From Stenotrophomonas rhizophila (GTDB lineage Bacteria; Pseudomonadota; Gammaproteobacteria; Xanthomonadales; Xanthomonadaceae), in contig NZ_CP016294.1 in NCBI RefSeq assembly GCF_001704155.1, forward strand, positions 2,229,501 to 2,293,500: a DNA stretch of 64,000 nucleotides, given 5' to 3'. The first letter of the stretch is position 1; each line of letters begins with the position of its first letter. The notes beneath the pieces were generated by a model. That model was not told the DNA's origin, searched no databases, and worked only from the letters and a program-made list of their open reading frames with translations. Below, one piece after another: positions 26,001-34,081 of this stretch. A program made the position numbers and the translations under genes.

Positions 26001-27225
26001 TGATGGCCGAACCGCTCAATGCACGCACACCGTATGCGGTGGCGCTCTCGGTGGTGACCGCTCCGCCTTGCAGGCCTATTCGGGTGCCCGCCCCTTCCGC
26101 CTGGATCGCAGGCGAAAACGGTCCAGTTGCCGCGATGGGCGCCATTGCAACGGTGCTGCGAACGAGCGACGCCGCGGCGCCATCTTTCACAGACACGCCG
26201 AACGAGCGTGCACCGCCCACGTCGATGCGCGAGTCGGTGATGGTTGCTGTCGAACCGGTACCCTCCACGAGCAGACCAGGGGAATAGAGCGCGCCGGTAG
26301 TTGAAATTGTGCTGGTGCCACTGAGGGTGAACTGACCGCCACCAGCTACACGGATTGCAGCGGCGGGAAAGGTGATATTGCCATTGCCGGTGTGACTGAG
26401 CTGGCTGCCACTGAGAGCAACCGCAGCCCCGCTGTCGGCGCGCACCACGTTGGCCAGCGTGCCGGACGTGTTGGCCACGACGTTCTGCCCATTGATCCGG
26501 CTTCCTGCGCCACGCGCGACGATGGCATGGCTGCCATCATTTGTGGTGGCATTCTGCGCCCCGCCGGTAGTGATCCGGGTGCCCGTCAGCGTCGCCAGGC
26601 CACCATCCTGGGACAGCACGCCGAACGCACCGCGCGACAACGTATCGATGCTCCCGCCGCTGACGCGAACCTCGCTGCCAGCGCCCAGCGCCTGCACACC
26701 GTAGTTGTTGAGAGCGTTGGACCCGCCACGGACCTGCACATCTGTCGTATCCAATGTGATGAGCGCGCCGCCTTCGGCACTGACACCCCGCAGGTTCGCC
26801 GGCGAGCTGGTTCCCCCGGGTGAGAGCTGGATGCTCGATCCGACCGCCGCGATCTGGCTGCCGACACCAACAGATCGCAGCCCGATCTGCCCGCTGGCAT
26901 TGCCGGCGGTCGAGGTCGTGCGCAGGGCACTGCCGTTGAAGTTGATGATGGACTCACCTTGCGCAAGCAAACCGGTGGCATTGGCGCCGGCAAGGTTCTC
27001 GGTTATGCCGTTGGCATGAATGATCGCGCGCGACGACGCCGACACGCCCACCGCGTTGGCGGCTACAGTCACAGTGGTGCCCGGTTGCACATTGCATTGG
27101 CCGTCACTCACGACAATCGGCGTGGGGCAGTTCTGACCTTGAGCCTGCCCGACCAGTGCCAAAAGTACGCAGGTCGAAAGGAGACGGCATCGAGGCTGAC
27201 GACTGTTGAATCCACTGAGGTCCAT
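23095..27225 (-). CDS. type V autotransporter with outer-membrane beta-barrel (paralogue 2)
   Basis: About 1376 residues from the ATG at 27225, which has GGGAG upstream and begins MDLSGFNSRQPRCR followed by the signal segment LLSTCVLLALVGQAQGQ. The passenger is Gly/Ala/Thr-rich beta-helix sequence. A PxPxPP-rich linker (24140-24310) leads to a barrel starting YRQEVSLIAAAPAMASVYGR and ending RWNW. The barrel is nearly the same as in the paralogue at 14334-19058, while passengers differ, so specificity has diverged more than export. The response regulator at 27821 is the next gene upstream and could influence it. The ORF could extend to 27321, but that adds a non-signal-like segment. Confidence 0.88.
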   Translation of the reverse strand: MDLSGFNSRQPRCRLLSTCVLLALVGQAQGQNCPTPIVVSDGQCNVQPGTTVTVAANAVGVSASSRAIIHANGITENLAGANATGLLAQGESIINFNGSALRTTSTAGNASGQIGLRSVGVGSQIAAVGSSIQLSPGGTSSPANLRGVSAEGGALITLDTTDVQVRGGSNALNNYGVQALGAGSEVRVSGGSIDTLSRGAFGVLSQDGGLATLTGTRITTGGAQNATTNDGSHAIVARGAGSRINGQNVVANTSGTLANVVRADSGAAVALSGSQLSHTGNGNITFPAAAIRVAGGGQFTLSGTSTISTTGALYSPGLLVEGTGSTATITDSRIDVGGARSFGVSVKDGAAASLVRSTVAMAPIAATGPFSPAIQAEGAGTRIGLQGGAVTTESATAYGVRALSGSAITLDGTSITTAGVDAAAISAGSAAVEARNVTIVTRGNDNAMGALADLGGTVSLTGGSITTYGSQVRAAAFAHALGARNPGGVLEAQGITARTFGTYAMGVWADDGGVATVNDVTVNTEGSHAIGVLAIVEQRGAQFPATVVFNLGSVETRGDFAHGASAQARNDLAGDLASITLARTPITTYGEAAVGLRASLADYGSTPAGRGSAQVVASDLAVITSGAGAHGALSRDNPTSVRMSQVQLRPGGAGAHGAVALIGGQLIGDATAVAPVGSGAMALFVVGVPDAVSQADFSGSTLTNTSGPTVGVAGNGRIGLTSTTITAPTQWLRVGSLSDFPLLDTSAPTIQGPGDFPDDDGNLPTAPAPLPPGAPIPNLPGLADVVATRSTLTGSASTAAGSVSHLTLIDSLWTMTGSSNLTTLVNDPSRIVFSPPTGDPALPSSYKTLTVSNYAGDGTLAMNTWLDTDGSPSDQLVVVGGSSSGPGLLEIINSGGSGAVTAADGIRVVQALGATSTVDNFALSQPVLAGPYEYFLYRGGASSVADADTENSWYLRSVIDCAAPGAPVPPCPAPPAPPPTPPPSPPPPPPPPEPPEPPEPPEPPVPPPVPPVPPTPPTPPVPPAPPAPPAPAYRQEVSLIAAAPAMASVYGRTIIDTLHERVGEEELLRQRGDLNPDRNGVNGAWIRYMIHDGEHDGGREGIYGQRGPDFDYQFEALQVGLDLYRRIDEEDESREHAGFYLAYGRGKGEVKHNLLEYRFHAGTDRFVARTAGGYWTGFNEKGAYLDAVAQYTAYDLRMQSLRLPDSFTDAHGIALSLEGGRPFVLNDGDGQSAEDGRWRLEPQAQMIWQRVRVDDLDDGIAKVRFSSGDSLVGRLGARLHRNNQQDNRNGELRSGNAWLRANLWHEFRGQPRAEFATGSGYVPFDVDLSGSWAEVGIGGAWQISQTGYLFADVDYSWSFDGDETAWNGKVGARWNW
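24218..24253. repeat. 9-bp tandem repeat in the autotransporter linker
   Basis: Four perfect copies of GGTTCTGGT on the plus strand, encoding Pro-Glu-Pro-type units in the linker on the minus strand. Copy changes keep the frame, so they alter linker length rather than switch the gene off. Confidence 0.8.
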
Positions 27226-27820
27226 ATCCAGCTCCCGAGGTCCGAATATAGTGGACAACGCCATCTGAGCGGCCACAACCGTAAAATTACGGACGATTGA
27301 AGCCAGCTTGCCAACCCCCACAGCATGATCGCGGGGTACGATGGCGTCACGTCGCTCTCGCGATTTGTGAATTCAGTGACACAAATTGACCGCACTCGCG
27401 CAGCAAATTGAGCCAGTTCCCTAGGGCTGACCAACTAAGTCCCGTTCCATTCACTTCGAGGAGACTAATGGTTGCCCAAACTCAGCCCTGGCAGCAGAGG
27501 CGAGGGTCTCAGGTCCGCTAGCGGCCAGTACCGCTGGTCTGATGTAAACTTCCGACCGTCTACACAGGCTGGACTATTCACTGGTTTGCCCAGGCTCCGT
27601 TAACGAGCCCAAGCTTTAATGAAGGTCATATCTATGCCTCCGGCTATGCCAGCTTGGCAGCAGAGCCAGACTGTTACCAAATGCACTAAACAGGGGCGCG
27701 TTATTCACAGGTAGTCTTGGGAAAATCCATCATGACAACATCACGGCTTCGGATGCACTGTTGTTGGAGGCGCACGTATGCGCCGGTACCGCGACGGCTC
27801 TTCAAGGACTGGGGTAAAAC
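27226..27820. other. intergenic region between autotransporter 2 and the response regulator
   Basis: About 595 bp, with divergent promoters implied. A degenerate copy of the dispersed palindrome lies at 27512-27537. Otherwise no gene, terminator or RNA is recognised. Confidence 0.4.
27512..27537. repeat. dispersed palindromic repeat copy (degenerate)
   Basis: GGTCCGCT and CCGCTGG arms around AGCGGCCAGTA; the right arm is diverged. Confidence 0.45.
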
Positions 27821-28465
27821 GTGGGGCTTCAACATTCCAATACTACCTACCCGCTATTCAGGCGAATAGTCATTGCTGAGGACCACACGATGGTCGCGGA
27901 AGGCATCGCGAAGATCTTGGAAGACCACTGTGACTCTTCCGAGATCGTAGCGAATGGCGAGGAATTGCTGCAATCACTACATAAGCAGACCCCGGATCTA
28001 GTCGTTGCAGATATAAGCATGCCTGGGGTCAGTGGCATCGACGCAATAAAGACTGCCCATACCCAGGGTTGCTCCGTTCCGTTTATCTTTTTAACGATGC
28101 ACGATGAGCCGGCAATGGCACTGTGTGCGCTGCGACATGGCGCAGCAGGATATGTCGTAAAAAATGCCGCGGGAGATGAGCTCCTCTCCGCAATTCGGAC
28201 TATCGCGACCGGCCGGTCTTACATCAGCCAATCGATGGTCGCTCAGCTGGCGCTTTACCCCAAACCGACGGAGTACGCTCTGACGCCGAAACAGCAGCGA
28301 ATCCTACAATACATTGACCTGGGCTTGCGCCCGGCACAGATTGCTATTGAACTTGGAGTGTCCATACGAACGATTGAGTCACATAAGTACGCCATGATGC
28401 AGGAGTTCGGGGTGAGTGGCACGATGGCCCTCCTTATCAAGGCCCGAGAAGAAAAACTGTTGTAG
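27821..28465 (+). CDS. NarL/FixJ-type response regulator (orphan)
   Basis: A 214-residue protein starting at GTG 27821. The receiver domain has the acidic pair in IVIAEDH, phosphoacceptor Asp64 in VVADISMPG, the Thr in IFLTMHD and the Lys in GYVVKNA. The C-terminal LuxR-type HTH (about residues 150-214) is TPKQQRILQYIDLGLRPAQI and SIRTIESHKYAM. No histidine kinase gene is adjacent, so it is an orphan regulator. It lies directly upstream of autotransporter 2, on the other strand, and might regulate surface functions; that is inference. Confidence 0.92.
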   Translation: MGLQHSNTTYPLFRRIVIAEDHTMVAEGIAKILEDHCDSSEIVANGEELLQSLHKQTPDLVVADISMPGVSGIDAIKTAHTQGCSVPFIFLTMHDEPAMALCALRHGAAGYVVKNAAGDELLSAIRTIATGRSYISQSMVAQLALYPKPTEYALTPKQQRILQYIDLGLRPAQIAIELGVSIRTIESHKYAMMQEFGVSGTMALLIKAREEKLL

Positions 28466-28547
28466 GCGCCCTCCGCGCGGCCGTGCATGAGTAATTCTTG
28501 GCCCGAAGCAGACGAGTCCCGGGTTACGGCCGATGGTTCTGTAGAGA

Positions 28548-28570
28548 TGTCTGCTCTCGGACTAAAGCGG
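28548..28570. repeat. dispersed palindromic repeat copy (degenerate)
   Basis: TGTCTGCTCTCGG then AAAGCGG; the centre is diverged. Confidence 0.4.
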
Positions 28571-28579
28571 AGTTTCGAC

Positions 28580-28839
28580 TTACACCTTCCAGACTTTGCT
28601 GCCAACGGGTACGTCAGCCTTATCCAGTCCAGGGAGATGGAAGATCAGTTTGTAGCCGCCAGGTCGAAAGTGGTCGAAACGAAGTACTGCCTCTGCGGGC
28701 AATCTAGTGCCGCCCGGACGCTCGACGATGACAGCACAAGCTGAGTTGTGCTTGCCATGCGGGAGCGGCAAATCGGGCGCCAGAACCAAACCTCGGACGT
28801 GAGCATGAAGCGGTCCTCGACAGTTAGTAGAAGCTCCAT
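28580..28839 (-). pseudogene. frameshifted small beta-barrel-type protein
   Basis: An ATG at 28839 opens MELLLTVEDRFMLTSE in one frame. From about 28790 the adjacent frame continues GLVLAPDLPLPHGKHN to DKADVPVGSKVWKV. Read across, the two make a plausible 86-residue protein of the small group with a TVEDRF...RGLVLAPD start. A single missing base near 28790 separates them. Either a pseudogene or a sequencing error. Confidence 0.55.
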
Positions 28840-28964
28840 TAGGTCTTTCTCAATCGCGTGTAGTCCGTGACGGCAGAGTGTCGTATGGCCTGTCGCTGTC
28901 CTCGATTCCGCCGGACTTCAATGATAAAAACAAGGTGACCGCCTTCAGCTCAAGGGACGACTCC

Positions 28965-29519
28965 ATGGCTCCAACCTACTACTTCCTGGATACCGAGTGG
29001 TCCGATGCCGATGGTCGCGACTTGGTTAGCTTGGCACTGATTGATGAGAGTGGTGAGCGTCGCTTCTATGCCGAGCGCGCCCAGTTGTCGCCTAACCCCA
29101 CCGAATTCGTACGTCGCTGCGTCTACCCGCTGCTCGATCGAGGAGCTCTTTCCCTATCCGACGCGGCCTTTACCACGGCGTTGCGAGCGTTCCTTCGAGC
29201 CAGCGCCAACCCGGCGGTAATGGCCGATTACCCCACCGATCTGCAACTGCTGCAATGGGCTCTGGACGGCTGTGGACTGCCGACCGCCCAGGCTGCATAT
29301 TGCGGCCCAAAGCCTAACCTCATCCAAACACGCATGTGGAAAGAGGGACTTGCCGGGAGGTTGGTGGAAGACTGGTTCGTGGCGCATCCAGAGCTAAGCG
29401 CGAAACGCCACCACGCCTTAGTCGATGCCCAAGCGCTTCGGATGGCGTGGCTGGTGAGCACTGGTCGCCTACCGGCTCCGTTGTGGGCGGAGTCCTATCA
29501 TCGACTCAATAAATCATAA
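28965..29519 (+). CDS. DEDDh-type 3'-5' exonuclease (paralogue 1)
   Basis: A 184-residue protein from the ATG at 28965, which has AAGGGA upstream; an upstream in-frame start at 28878 is not needed. It carries the RNase T-like acidic motifs Asp9 and Glu11 (YYFLDTEW), Asp88 (VMADYPTD) and His149/Asp154 in the HxAxxDA motif (RHHALVDAQALRMAW). This matches the family of Rv2179c-like 3' exoribonucleases, which degrade RNA 3' ends with metal ions. A second copy with the same residues is at 60560-61111. The duplication is unusual, and both sit in accessory DNA. Confidence 0.88.
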   Translation: MAPTYYFLDTEWSDADGRDLVSLALIDESGERRFYAERAQLSPNPTEFVRRCVYPLLDRGALSLSDAAFTTALRAFLRASANPAVMADYPTDLQLLQWALDGCGLPTAQAAYCGPKPNLIQTRMWKEGLAGRLVEDWFVAHPELSAKRHHALVDAQALRMAWLVSTGRLPAPLWAESYHRLNKS

Positions 29520-29590
29520 GGACTACGTGCCAGGTGCGTACGGGTACAGTCGCCGGCTGGTTGCGGCCCAGCCGCCATCTGGCCATTGGA

Positions 29591-29616
29591 GTCTGCTTCC
29601 GGCCAAAAGCGGACAT
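29591..29616. repeat. dispersed palindromic repeat copy
   Basis: GTCTGCTT and AAGCGGACAT arms around CCGGCCAA. Confidence 0.75.
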
Positions 29617-29626
29617 CACTCCGTGA

Positions 29627-29983
29627 CTACGGAAGGCTATTCGTAGGTGCGCAGCTGGCAGGTTCGAAAGTCGCAAACTGACTAATACGCGCCTCAAGCG
29701 AGGACGGGTGTGGGAGCGGCACCCAGGTGAGAACGCCACGCGATGTCAGTTCCGTCAGGAGGTTTTTCACCGTTGCGGTGACCAGTAGCCTTGGCTCAAT
29801 ACCTGGGAACTGCCGGATGGTCTGCGACAGCAGAAACTCAAGCTGATCGGCAGTCGAGATGCCGGACACGCTGTCGATGGGGAGCGCTGACGATCCCGGC
29901 ACGAACTGAGCTGATGCCGAGATGCTGCCTCCATCGAACCACCACTCATCCCCGCGCTGTGACTTCCATCGATCATCGTCCAT
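29627..29983 (-). CDS. hypothetical protein
   Basis: A 118-residue protein, start MDDDRWKSQRGDEWWFDGGS, with no signal peptide, membrane segment or recognised domain. It has a helical middle (STADQLEFLLSQTIRQFPGI). No cassette site or partner. Composition is that of a real protein, so I list it as likely genuine. Confidence 0.5.
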   Translation of the reverse strand: MDDDRWKSQRGDEWWFDGGSISASAQFVPGSSALPIDSVSGISTADQLEFLLSQTIRQFPGIEPRLLVTATVKNLLTELTSRGVLTWVPLPHPSSLEARISQFATFEPASCAPTNSLP

Positions 29984-30017
29984 CCCTTCCTCCCTATTCT
30001 TCTACCCTATAGCGAAT

Positions 30018-30042
30018 ATCCGCTGCGGGCCGGAAGCGGACA
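30018..30042. repeat. dispersed palindromic repeat copy
   Basis: ATCCGCTG and AAGCGGACAT arms around CGGGCCGG. Confidence 0.65.
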
Positions 30043-30076
30043 TTACCACGGGCCCAGCGACCCGGTCCCCGGTGGT

Positions 30077-30102
30077 GCGTCCGCTTCCGGCTAGTAGCGG
30101 AC
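30077..30102. repeat. dispersed palindromic repeat copy
   Basis: GCGTCCGCTTCC and TAGCGGAC arms around GGCTAG; only 35 bp from the previous copy. Confidence 0.7.
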
Positions 30103-30222
30103 TCCGGTCACCTTCAATGAATCGGTCAATGGAGGGCTGTCGGGCCGGTGTACTGACGGCGGAATGCCGTGAATGAAAGATAGCCCTTGGCGTATCACAC
30201 GTCCGCGCAGCAAGGTTCACTG

Positions 30223-30596
30223 CTACTTAATCTTCAGCTCCGGCAGAAGAGGATCAACATCAACCAGCTCGAGGGACTTGACCATGTGCAGCGTCCCGTT
30301 CTTGTACTTGAGGAAATGCGGACTCTTCACGTGCTGTTCGTATGCCTGCCGACTCGCATATATTTCAAGAATCGTCAGTCTGGTCGGATCGTCCTTGTCG
30401 AAGACGGCGTACAACGACAGCACGCCTGGCTCAATCTCGAGGCGCGAACCTCTTCAGCCAGGGCGTCTCGATAAGCAGGGAGATGCTCCGCGTTTACGGT
30501 GATCATTGACAGCCGTGTCATCTGCACCTCCTCAGCTCCAACACTGAAGGAGCATGCAGCCATGCCGATCAAGATTCCGATGAGTATCCTTTTCAA
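30223..30596 (-). pseudogene. frameshifted secreted ABM-family (quinol-type) monooxygenase
   Basis: The N-terminal part (from the ATG at 30596) has a signal peptide, KRILIGILIGMAACSFSVGA, then MTRLSMITVNAEHLPAYRDA in an ABM start. Near 30430 the frame changes: the first frame runs into SQACCRCTP, while a second gives EPGVLSLYAVFDKDDPTRLT to PLLPELKIK, the rest of an antibiotic-biosynthesis-monooxygenase fold. One missing base in AGATTGAG accounts for it. It is last in the hydrolase/cupin operon. Homologues oxidise phenols or quinols; this copy is broken unless the base is a sequencing error. Confidence 0.8.
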
Positions 30597-30645
30597 TCAA
30601 CCCTCCAATGTGCGCGTGCCGCTCGGCGCAGAGTTTTCCCGAAGA

Positions 30646-31434
30646 TCAATCCTGCTGAGCGTTGAGCTGGCGTTGAATACCAACGCGGACACGTTCGGCA
30701 GCCTCCAAGCTGGAGTGGGCTTCGAGAACATCGGCCAGCCTTGACAGCTGCTCCGGGCGCACGCCTATGTTCATGCTGATTCCTATGTGAGACTGCAACT
30801 GGGGTTCCACCCCGGACATGGCAGCCAGCATGCTGACCGTGGCCAGCTCGCGGCTCTGCCAATCAAGGTTGTCGCGCTCGAAGATGTCGCCAAAGAGATG
30901 CGTACGCAGATACTCATTTGCCTGCGGTGCGAAATCGAACAATGGCCCTGAGACTGGACCACCCGCCAGCTTGGTCTGGTTCGCGGTGCCTGCGGCGAGC
31001 AACGCGTCGCCCTTGGGAATCGGCTTGCCCGGCTCGCGCCCGGCTTCATCCTGGATGCCCCTCTGCCTGCGTGCCTCCGCCACCTTCATGAGTTCGCTCA
31101 ATGCGTTCAGGCTCCGCGGAAACCCCGCATAGGCGTAAACCTGCACAAGGATCTCTCGTGCTTCGGCCAGACTCAGTCCCGCGTCCAAGCCTTGATTCAG
31201 CGCACCCCGAAGGCTATCCATGTTGCCAGCCGCTGCTGAGGCGCTGATCGGAATAATCGCTTGCTGGCGGGCGTCCAGTTCGGAGGTAGAACCCCCGTTT
31301 GATGTGACGTTCATAGCTGCTCCTTCGTATGCGAAAGCCATCTGTCCCGGACCGGAGGCAAGCATCGCCGCACCCATCAGAGAGGCGAGACGACTGGACC
31401 GCCGTTTCCAGTCAATCACCTTGGTACTGGGCAT
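30646..31434 (-). CDS. exported carboxymuconolactone decarboxylase-family protein (two CMD domains)
   Basis: A 262-residue protein with a signal-like N-terminus (RLASLMGAAMLASGPGQMAFA). Two repeated CMD regions lie at about residues 55-130 (SASAAAGNMDSLRGALNQGL, AREILVQVYAYAGFPRSLNA) and 165-255 (SRELATVSMLAAMSGVEPQL, QSHIGISMNIGVRPEQLS). The family includes AhpD-like peroxidase partners and gamma-CMD decarboxylases; no CxxC is seen, so an AhpD-like peroxide role is unlikely. Its 5' end overlaps the cupin gene stop by 23 bp, so they are cotranscribed. Confidence 0.88.
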   Translation of the reverse strand: MPSTKVIDWKRRSSRLASLMGAAMLASGPGQMAFAYEGAAMNVTSNGGSTSELDARQQAIIPISASAAAGNMDSLRGALNQGLDAGLSLAEAREILVQVYAYAGFPRSLNALSELMKVAEARRQRGIQDEAGREPGKPIPKGDALLAAGTANQTKLAGGPVSGPLFDFAPQANEYLRTHLFGDIFERDNLDWQSRELATVSMLAAMSGVEPQLQSHIGISMNIGVRPEQLSRLADVLEAHSSLEAAERVRVGIQRQLNAQQD

Positions 31435-31912
31435 CGGTCACCTTCTCCAACCAGTTCACGTTCTGACCATCGCGCACGCCGGTTACGGCGAGATGGGTCA
31501 TCGCCGTAGCGGGGGCAGCTCCATGCCAGTGCTTCACCCCCGGCGGGCACCACACTACATCGCCGGGACGAACGACCTGAATGGGCTTACCCCACTCCTG
31601 CACGCGCCCGACGCCAGAGGTGACCACCAAACGCTGGCCCGCAGGGTGGGTGTGCCACGCCGATCGTGCACCCGGCTCAAACGTCACCAGCCCGGCGGAG
31701 GCAGTGATGCCCGGGTCCGCGGGCCAGAGCGGGTCGATGCGAACTCTGCCGGTGAAGTACTCCGTCTGACCATTCATCGAAGCCTGATTCCCGGCAGTGG
31801 TGATTTGCTGTTCGGGCGCCGCAGCTTGAGCCTCATGGGGAACGCCAAGCAGCGCCCAGACAGAGAGGGCCAAGAGCCCGCCAACCGCGGATCGAACCAA
31901 CATGTCAGCCAC
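31412..31912 (-). CDS. exported cupin protein
   Basis: A 166-residue cupin with a signal peptide ([21 protein letters not shown]). Motif 1 is [17 protein letters not shown], with metal-binding His pair, and motif 2 is [16 protein letters not shown]. Its C-terminal tail resembles the neighbouring cupin at 31905-32345, showing a tandem duplication. It overlaps both neighbours. Presumably periplasmic, with unknown substrate. Confidence 0.88.
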   Translation of the reverse strand: MADMLVRSAVGGLLALSVWALLGVPHEAQAAAPEQQITTAGNQASMNGQTEYFTGRVRIDPLWPADPGITASAGLVTFEPGARSAWHTHPAGQRLVVTSGVGRVQEWGKPIQVVRPGDVVWCPPGVKHWHGAAPATAMTHLAVTGVRDGQNVNWLEKVTDAQYQGD

Positions 31913-32345
31913 CTCCGTCGGAGCGGGCCGGTGCGTCAGCAGCGGTAGGTCCGGCCAGGTACTGCTCTTCGGTCACATGCTCCAGCCAGTCAACGTTCCT
32001 GCCATCCAATGCCTCCTGGATTGCGATGTGCGTCATGGCGGTGGTGGGCGATGCACCGTGCCAGTGTTTGTGACCCGGCGGGCACCAGATCACGTCACCC
32101 GCGCGGATCTCCACGATCGGGCCGCCTTCGCACTGTGTCCAACCGAAGCCGGCTGTAACGATAAGCGTCTGCCCCAACGGATGGGTGTGCCACGCAGTTC
32201 GCGCGCCCGGCTCGAAGGTGACTGCCGCGCAGGATACCCTCGATGGCGCAGGGGCGGCATTGAGCGGATCGATGCGGACCGTGCCCGTAAACCAGTCCGT
32301 CGATCCTTTGATGGACGCTTGGGTGCCAAGGCGTTTGATTTCCAT
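31905..32345 (-). CDS. cytoplasmic cupin protein
   Basis: A 146-residue cupin. The start at ATG 32345 is preferred to 32384 because AGAGGTGAG lies just upstream and [10 protein letters not shown] is a natural start. Motif 1 [17 protein letters not shown] and motif 2 [16 protein letters not shown] match the exported cupin next to it; signal peptide is absent. Overlaps that gene by 8 bp. The two probably handle related compounds on the two sides of the membrane. Confidence 0.88.
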   Translation of the reverse strand: MEIKRLGTQASIKGSTDWFTGTVRIDPLNAAPAPSRVSCAAVTFEPGARTAWHTHPLGQTLIVTAGFGWTQCEGGPIVEIRAGDVIWCPPGHKHWHGASPTTAMTHIAIQEALDGRNVDWLEHVTEEQYLAGPTAADAPARSDGGG

Positions 32346-32387
32346 TTTGCTCACCTCTTTGTGGTGTGTTGGGTATGCAAACAACGG

Positions 32388-32873
32388 CTAGTCGGACTCA
32401 ATCCGAACCGCGAGCGGCCCTTCCGTGCGAAGGAGCTGCAGTCCTCCTTCGATTCGACCCAGTCGGATCAGACCCTTCGAGTACGCAAAGGGCCTGTGGA
32501 AAATCGCCAGATTTCCCCACGGCGCATAAAAGGCGATGTCGCCCGCCGCCGGCGTGACTCCCTCCGGCTCACCGGCCACGCTGAGACGGCGCGGAAGCTG
32601 CGCGATTTTCTCGGTCGCGGCGTAGTCCTCGAGCTGCAGCGTCAGCGGCAACTGGGCGATGAACTCGCGCGCCGGGATACTGTCTTCCATGGTGGCCGAC
32701 AGCATCTGATCGTTGATGATCAGTCGAATCTTCATGGAATGAACCTCCGGGTTTGACTCTACCTTCCTAGCTGCAATAGCGTGATGAGTGGGCTCGGCAG
32801 AGCATGCCGCTATTGCCCCGAATGCAAGCAGGAGGCAAAGCAGGGCTCCTGTGATCGACGTAACGCACCTCAT
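32388..32873 (-). CDS. cyclophilin-like-fold lipoprotein
   Basis: About 161 residues from the ATG at 32873, which overlaps the MFS stop as ATGA. The N-terminus CVTSITGALLCLLLAFGAIA followed by ACSAEP looks like a lipobox. The rest (MKIRLIINDQMLSATMEDSI, AGDIAFYAPWGNLAIFHRPF) is the short beta-barrel of the cyclophilin-like family often found next to hydrolases and cupins. No isomerase residues are known to be required. Part of the same operon. Confidence 0.82.
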   Translation of the reverse strand: MRCVTSITGALLCLLLAFGAIAACSAEPTHHAIAARKVESNPEVHSMKIRLIINDQMLSATMEDSIPAREFIAQLPLTLQLEDYAATEKIAQLPRRLSVAGEPEGVTPAAGDIAFYAPWGNLAIFHRPFAYSKGLIRLGRIEGGLQLLRTEGPLAVRIESD

Positions 32874-34081
32874 GAGCCCCGGGCCTCCACAGCGACCACC
32901 GGCCCCGACGTGGTCGCCCGCTCGGACGCCGTCGCATAAGCGAGCAGCGCGGCGCACAGCAGCAGGCCAGCACTGGCCAGGAACGTGCTGGCAAAGCCGA
33001 GACTGTCAAACAGCAGCCCGCCCACGGTCGAACCGAGTGCGATGGAGCACTGCACTACCGCCACCATCAGCCCGCCGCCGGCCTCTGCGTTGTCAGTGAA
33101 AGTGCGAGCCAGCCAGCTCCACCAGCCCACCGGTGCGGCCGTTGCCAGCAGGCCCCAAGCCGAGAGCAGTGCGGCGGTCGGCCAAAGCTGGGGCCCCAGT
33201 GGAACCAAGGCCACGGCAATGAGAGCCATCAAGGCTGGAATGGTCACCAGAGTTCGGTAAAGCCCACGCCTGATGAACACGCCAATGACGAGCGTGCCCA
33301 CGAAGCCGCTTACGCCGATAGCCAGCAGCACCAGCGGTACAGCAGACGTTCCTGCACTGGTCACCCGCTCCAGGAACGGCCGCACGTAGGTAAACAGGGC
33401 AAATTGCCCCATGAAAAAGGCACCGCAGGCAAGCATCCCAAGTGCCACCACACGTCGCCGGAACAACGCGATCAACCCGCCTTGTGACTGCCCGCTCTCC
33501 GCAGGCATGGAGGGCAGACAAACCCACTGCCATGCGAGCGCTATGACAGCCACGGGCAGAAGGCACAAGAAAGCGCCGCGCCATCCAATCATGCCACCCA
33601 GGTAGCTGCCCAATGGCGCCGCAACTACCGTTGCAAGCGCGTTGCCACTGTTGAATATCGCCAGGGCGCGCGGGACTTTTGCGGCGGGCACCAGCCGCAT
33701 TGCCGTTGCGGCAGACAGTGACCAGAACCCACCGATCACCACGCCAATCAGTGCACGCCCCGTCATGTAGACCAGATAGTTCGGAGACAGGGCCACCACC
33801 ACACCCGACACCGCCATCAATGCGGTGAGGATCAGCAGCAACGTTCGTCGGTTCATGTTGCCCGCCAACCGGGAGATCGACAGGCTGGTCAGCACCGCAA
33901 AGGCTCCCGAAATGGCAATGCCGTACCCAGCAAGCCCTTCGGTCACGCCCAGATCTGCCGCCAAGGGAGTAAGCAGGCTCACCGGCATGAATTCGGAGGC
34001 GATCAACGCGAAGACGCACAGCGTCATCGCGAGCACGCCCCCCCAGTTGGCGCGATCTGCGTTCACGTGGGTGCGGCTCAT
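32870..34081 (-). CDS. MFS transporter, sugar-efflux/AraJ-like
   Basis: A 403-residue, 12-TM transporter with the N-terminal MTLCVFALIASEFMPVSLLT segment typical of the SET/AraJ group, where the Glu in SEFMPV and the Pro are conserved. Overlaps the hydrolase gene (ATGA, 34078-34081) and the lipoprotein gene. Probably exports a product of the operon. Substrate unknown. Confidence 0.9.
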   Translation of the reverse strand: MSRTHVNADRANWGGVLAMTLCVFALIASEFMPVSLLTPLAADLGVTEGLAGYGIAISGAFAVLTSLSISRLAGNMNRRTLLLILTALMAVSGVVVALSPNYLVYMTGRALIGVVIGGFWSLSAATAMRLVPAAKVPRALAIFNSGNALATVVAAPLGSYLGGMIGWRGAFLCLLPVAVIALAWQWVCLPSMPAESGQSQGGLIALFRRRVVALGMLACGAFFMGQFALFTYVRPFLERVTSAGTSAVPLVLLAIGVSGFVGTLVIGVFIRRGLYRTLVTIPALMALIAVALVPLGPQLWPTAALLSAWGLLATAAPVGWWSWLARTFTDNAEAGGGLMVAVVQCSIALGSTVGGLLFDSLGFASTFLASAGLLLCAALLAYATASERATTSGPVVAVEARGS

